Shown: piece after piece, positions 34,227 through 36,980 of the stretch | How the letters are laid out: each line of letters opens with the position of its first letter | Position numbering within the stretch: position 1 is the stretch's first letter | NCBI GenBank assembly: GCA_016873165.1 | Contig: VGXV01000032.1 | Location: forward strand, 1 to 36,980 | From: Planctomycetota bacterium | GTDB lineage: Bacteria > Planctomycetota > Brocadiia > Brocadiales > Brocadiaceae | Reading direction: 5' to 3' | DNA: 36,980 nucleotides | Notes under the pieces: generated by a model | Database searches by the model: none | The model's input: only the letters and a program-made list of their open reading frames with translations | Told to the model about the DNA's origin: nothing | Program-made: the position numbers and the translations under genes

Positions 34227-35057
34227 TCAGCCTTTATATTCCGTAACCGCATTATAAATAGCAACTGTTTGTTCTATAAGAGACTGTAATTCATTCAGCG
34301 GCAGCATTGTGGCAGCATCGGAAAGGGCTTGCTCAGGATTTTCATGCACTTCCAGGAATAGTCCGTTACATCCTCCAGTGGCAACAGCAGCCCTAGCAAG
34401 TGGTTTTACCATTGTTCTGTCACCTCCGGACATGTTTCCCTGTCCTCCCGGAAGTTGCACGCTGTGAGTCGCGTCAAAAACAACAGGACAATTAAATTTT
34501 TTCATGATAATCAGGGAACGCATGTCACTTACAAGGTTATTATACCCAAAGCACGCACCGCGTTCGGTAAGTATGATTTTCTCGTTGCCGGCGCTCCTGA
34601 TTTTTTCAACGACTGATTTCATATCCCATGGTGCTAAAAATTGCCCCTTTTTTACGTTAACAGGTTTTCCGGTGTTTGCCGCCGCGAGGATTAAATCCGT
34701 CTGACGGCATAAAAACGCGGGGATTTGAATAATATCAAGCACGTCTGCAGCCATTGACGCTTCTTCCGCGCTATGAACGTCAGACAAAATCGGAATCTTT
34801 AAACGTTCCTTAATTTCATTTAATATTTCCAGCCCTTTTGCAATGCCGGGGCCTCTGTATGAATGAATTGAGGTTCTGTTTGCCTTGTCATACGAAGCTT
34901 TGAAGACAAACGGCACATTATTTTTCTGAAAAATATTCTTTAATTTTTCCGCTAATCGCAAACAACCTTCTTTGCTTTCAATAATGCACGGCCCTGCAAT
35001 AAAGAACAACTCAGATTCACGTATCGAAAAATTGTTTAATTGTATTTTATTTATCAT
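34227..35057 (-). CDS. kdsA: 3-deoxy-8-phosphooctulonate synthase (Kdo-8-P synthase)
   Basis: A 276-residue enzyme condensing phosphoenolpyruvate with arabinose 5-phosphate to Kdo-8-phosphate for lipid A-linked core sugars. FFIAGPCIIESKEGC gives the N-terminal strand; the Cys at residue 24 is the metal ligand of the metal-dependent class (non-metal enzymes have Asn). VFKASYDKANRTSIHSYRGP, ILSDVH, LCRQTDLILAAA, VNVKKGQF, FDATHSVQLPGG and LFLEVHENP complete the active site. It is the second gene of an operon, 25 bases after the HAD-YvcK fusion gene. The start has only weak GAG upstream. Its presence argues for a Gram-negative outer membrane. Confidence 0.96.
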   Translation of the reverse strand: MINKIQLNNFSIRESELFFIAGPCIIESKEGCLRLAEKLKNIFQKNNVPFVFKASYDKANRTSIHSYRGPGIAKGLEILNEIKERLKIPILSDVHSAEEASMAADVLDIIQIPAFLCRQTDLILAAANTGKPVNVKKGQFLAPWDMKSVVEKIRSAGNEKIILTERGACFGYNNLVSDMRSLIIMKKFNCPVVFDATHSVQLPGGQGNMSGGDRTMVKPLARAAVATGGCNGLFLEVHENPEQALSDAATMLPLNELQSLIEQTVAIYNAVTEYKG

Positions 35058-35082
35058 CGTTTTTTAACAACTCAATGCTCTT

Positions 35083-36780
35083 TTATTTCACCTTTACCAT
35101 GGGCAAATTCGCGTATACCCTGAATACCGCATCTGCAAGTTTATCGGGATCGTGGCGAAGCAAGTCCTGCTTTTCCCAAAGGATGCGTTTTTTATCAAAA
35201 TCTTCGACTAAATCCGCCATTTTTATATTTATGTTCAGTCTGTTTACCCCCTCGTCAAATTCAGCCAAAGCCGCCCCTTCTTTTTTGTATCTGTCGAGAA
35301 TCTCTTTCCGGGGAATTTTTTCATTCACAATCACATAATCAATAACGCCATTCTCAAGATATGTATTAATGGCCTTAATATGATCTGAAACTTTATAGTT
35401 ATCCGTTTGCCCTGGCTGAGTAACTATATTGCAAATATATATTTTTATCGCGTTGCTATTGCATATTGCGTTACGAATGCCTGATACCAGCAGATTAGTT
35501 ATAAGACTTGTGTACAAACTCCCCGGCCCTATAACGATAACATCTGCGTTTTGAATTTCCTCAACTGCCTCCGTCAATGGAGAAACATTCTCATTTTTTA
35601 AAAATACTCTTTTAATAGGAGCTTTTCCCACCTCACGAACATTAAATTCTTCTTCTACATACGTGCCATCCTCTAATTCTGCGCAAATGTGGGTATCTTC
35701 AAGCGTCGAGGGCAGCACTTTCCCTCTGATATTAAGGATTTTACTGGCCTTTTTGATAGCCTGTTCGAAACTGCCGGTAATGTCGGTTAACGCAGTCATT
35801 AACAAATTCCCCAGACTCATTCCTTTTAATGACCCTTTGTCAAATCTGTATTGAAAAAGCTGGTACAATTCCTGCTCCTGTTCTTCGGTTTCTGACAGTG
35901 CAATAAGGCAATTTCTTGCGTCACCCGGAGGAAGGATACCAAACTCTTCCCGCAAAATCCCTGAACTCCTTCCGGAATCGGTTACGGTAACCATAGCGGT
36001 AAGATGCTTACTGTATGTCTTTGCTCCCTCAAGCATGATTGGCAATCCCGTGCCTCCGCCAATCGCGACGATTTTGAGATTGTCAGGGGTCTTTCCACTA
36101 TTGTAAAGCTGAAGAATCGTAGGAAGCTGAAAAATGCGTTTTATTTTATAATCCGGTTTGTCGCATTCGTGTATTGGCTGCTCATGTTTAAACCTTCCAT
36201 GTAACATCTGTATGGTAATCATTCCTAAAGACTTTGCAGCCCTCAGTTCGTTTCGGGCTCTGTCACCTACCATCACCGCTTCATTCGGATTTAAATTATG
36301 CCTTTTCAGGCAATCAAGTATGCAATCTTCCATAAGCATACCGATTTCCTGGTCATTAATGATAATCTCGTTAAAATACGACTTTAAACCAAGTATCTTT
36401 AACTTGTTTTCCTGTCTCTCATGTACTCCCACGGTAAGTAAAAACAGTTTAAACCCCCGTTTTTTAAAATCTTTGAGGGTGGAAATTACATCGGGAAAGG
36501 GAACAATCCCGGAAAGTTCACTGCTGTTGTATGCGCGATACGCAATATTTACCAATTTTTTGTTTGCCTTGAATTTCTTTACAATTTCGTTAAACACCGG
36601 ATGATACGGGCCATGCCGCGCGATGAGTTCCTTTTGTAATTGATACGCATTTTCCTCTGTTGTGGGAAGTCCTGCTTCAACCATCGCTTTTGCCGCGCGT
36701 TTTCTGGAAGCATCAATCAACAAACCGGTGCAGTCGTACAGGGTATCGTCCAGATCAAAAAATAGTGCTTTTATTTTCAT
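35083..36780 (-). CDS. HAD hydrolase - YvcK/CofD-like fusion protein
   Basis: 565 residues with two whole domains. Residues 1-228 are a HAD hydrolase with the catalytic motif FFDLDDTLYD, LLTVG (motif II), a lysine region and MVGDRARNELRAAKSLG (motif IV), ending in a linker near LYNSG. Residues about 233-565 are a YvcK/CofD-like protein: IVAIGGGTGLPIML, MVTVTDSGRSSGILREEFGI, LPPGDARNCLIAL, and SLGNLLMTALTDITG, NADVIVIGPGSLYTSLITNL. Stand-alone YvcK binds UDP-sugars and coordinates envelope and carbon metabolism. Fusion with a HAD domain suggests a sugar-phosphate or nucleotide-sugar role (inference). AAGGAAGAA is about 8 bases before the ATG and a promoter lies at 36806-36833. kdsA follows after 25 bases. 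Confidence 0.9.
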   Translation of the reverse strand: MKIKALFFDLDDTLYDCTGLLIDASRKRAAKAMVEAGLPTTEENAYQLQKELIARHGPYHPVFNEIVKKFKANKKLVNIAYRAYNSSELSGIVPFPDVISTLKDFKKRGFKLFLLTVGVHERQENKLKILGLKSYFNEIIINDQEIGMLMEDCILDCLKRHNLNPNEAVMVGDRARNELRAAKSLGMITIQMLHGRFKHEQPIHECDKPDYKIKRIFQLPTILQLYNSGKTPDNLKIVAIGGGTGLPIMLEGAKTYSKHLTAMVTVTDSGRSSGILREEFGILPPGDARNCLIALSETEEQEQELYQLFQYRFDKGSLKGMSLGNLLMTALTDITGSFEQAIKKASKILNIRGKVLPSTLEDTHICAELEDGTYVEEEFNVREVGKAPIKRVFLKNENVSPLTEAVEEIQNADVIVIGPGSLYTSLITNLLVSGIRNAICNSNAIKIYICNIVTQPGQTDNYKVSDHIKAINTYLENGVIDYVIVNEKIPRKEILDRYKKEGAALAEFDEGVNRLNINIKMADLVEDFDKKRILWEKQDLLRHDPDKLADAVFRVYANLPMVKVK

Positions 36781-36805
36781 AGAATATTCTTCCTTATGGT
36801 TGTCT

Positions 36806-36833
36806 ATTATACCGAAGTGATTCTATTAGTAAA
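36806..36833 (-). promoter_or_regulatory. Promoter of the HAD-YvcK / kdsA operon
   Basis: Minus strand: TTTACT, 16 bases, TATAAT (perfect -10), 25 bases upstream of the ATG at 36780. Confidence 0.6.
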
Positions 36834-36873
36834 ACTCATTATTTATCCGTACTATCCTAAATTGGAGAAAAAG

Positions 36874-36980
36874 TTAATAACTATGTAAAGCCTCTTCCTG
36901 GATTCCAAAAGCATCAAATATAACCCTCTGTTTTTTTGACACCTCACTGAGAAAAGGTTCATTTTTTTGTATGTGTGTTA
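36874..36980 (-). CDS. 3' end of a minus-strand gene running off the window
   Basis: The last 34 codons are open from the window edge to TAA at 36874: THIQKNEPFLSEVSKKQRVI followed by FDAFGIQEEALHSY. The protein-like composition suggests a real C-terminus. The PFLSE..KKQRxIFDAFGI style recalls the tails of some transposases, but this is too short to name. Confidence 0.45.
   Translation of the reverse strand, partial: THIQKNEPFLSEVSKKQRVIFDAFGIQEEALHSY

Overview
The window is AT-rich bacterial chromosome from a Gram-negative lineage. KdsA implies LPS-type Kdo synthesis. The mix of genes (a HAD-YvcK fusion, partial cobalamin synthesis, glycogen phosphorylase, a PAS/GAF/GGDEF/EAL protein, many toxin-antitoxin relics) and the many hairpin-rich intergenic repeats would fit an anammox-type planctomycete (Brocadiales). 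That assignment is inference from gene content and style; no rRNA or marker gene here proves it.

Layout. 1-6000: a secreted repeat protein, a DUF445 membrane protein and a large c-di-GMP signalling protein, all on the minus strand. 6.3-7.1 kb: a LOG-family gene. 7.1-9.1 kb: minus-strand gene cassettes with integron-type attC sites (two unknown genes and a broken MNT/HEPN toxin-antitoxin pair). 9.2-12.7 kb: metallophosphoesterase, histidine ammonia-lyase and precorrin-6A reductase, with hairpin-rich repeats between them. 13.0-15.2 kb: a plus-strand cassette cluster (promoter, three attC sites, DUF4258/DUF2283 pair, unknown gene, truncated ParE, BrnT plus antitoxin). 15.2-15.7 kb: two miniature transposon-like elements. 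15.9-18.8 kb: an LhgO-type oxidase and a DEAD-box helicase. 18.8-25.2 kb (minus): rarA, an orphan Cache-HAMP receptor behind a transaldolase, and the operon cobS-cobU-holA ending in a clear terminator. 25.5-28.1 kb: glgP and an antitoxin relic. 28.1-30.6 kb (minus): an APS-kinase-like protein and an alkaline-phosphatase-superfamily enzyme, separated by two more miniature elements. 30.7 kb: tRNA-Thr(CGU). 30.8-31.9 kb: a decayed SWIM zinc-finger gene. 31.9-34.1 kb (minus): a HigBA-like pair and two more attC-flanked cassettes. 34.2-36.8 kb (minus): a HAD-YvcK fusion gene followed by kdsA. The last 100 bases hold the 3' end of another minus-strand gene.

Main result. Housekeeping genes are interrupted by three separate clusters of attC-like sites without an integrase in the window (the CALIN arrangement), in both orientations, carrying mostly toxin-antitoxin, HEPN-like and nuclease-like genes. 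Several attC sites fold with paired arms and an unpaired base, genes end inside the sites, and ribosome sites start right after the recombination core. A second layer of mobility is a set of non-coding elements with terminal inverted repeats, two of them with exact 8-bp target duplications, filled with short perfect hairpins; one has supplied the stop codon of a neighbouring gene.
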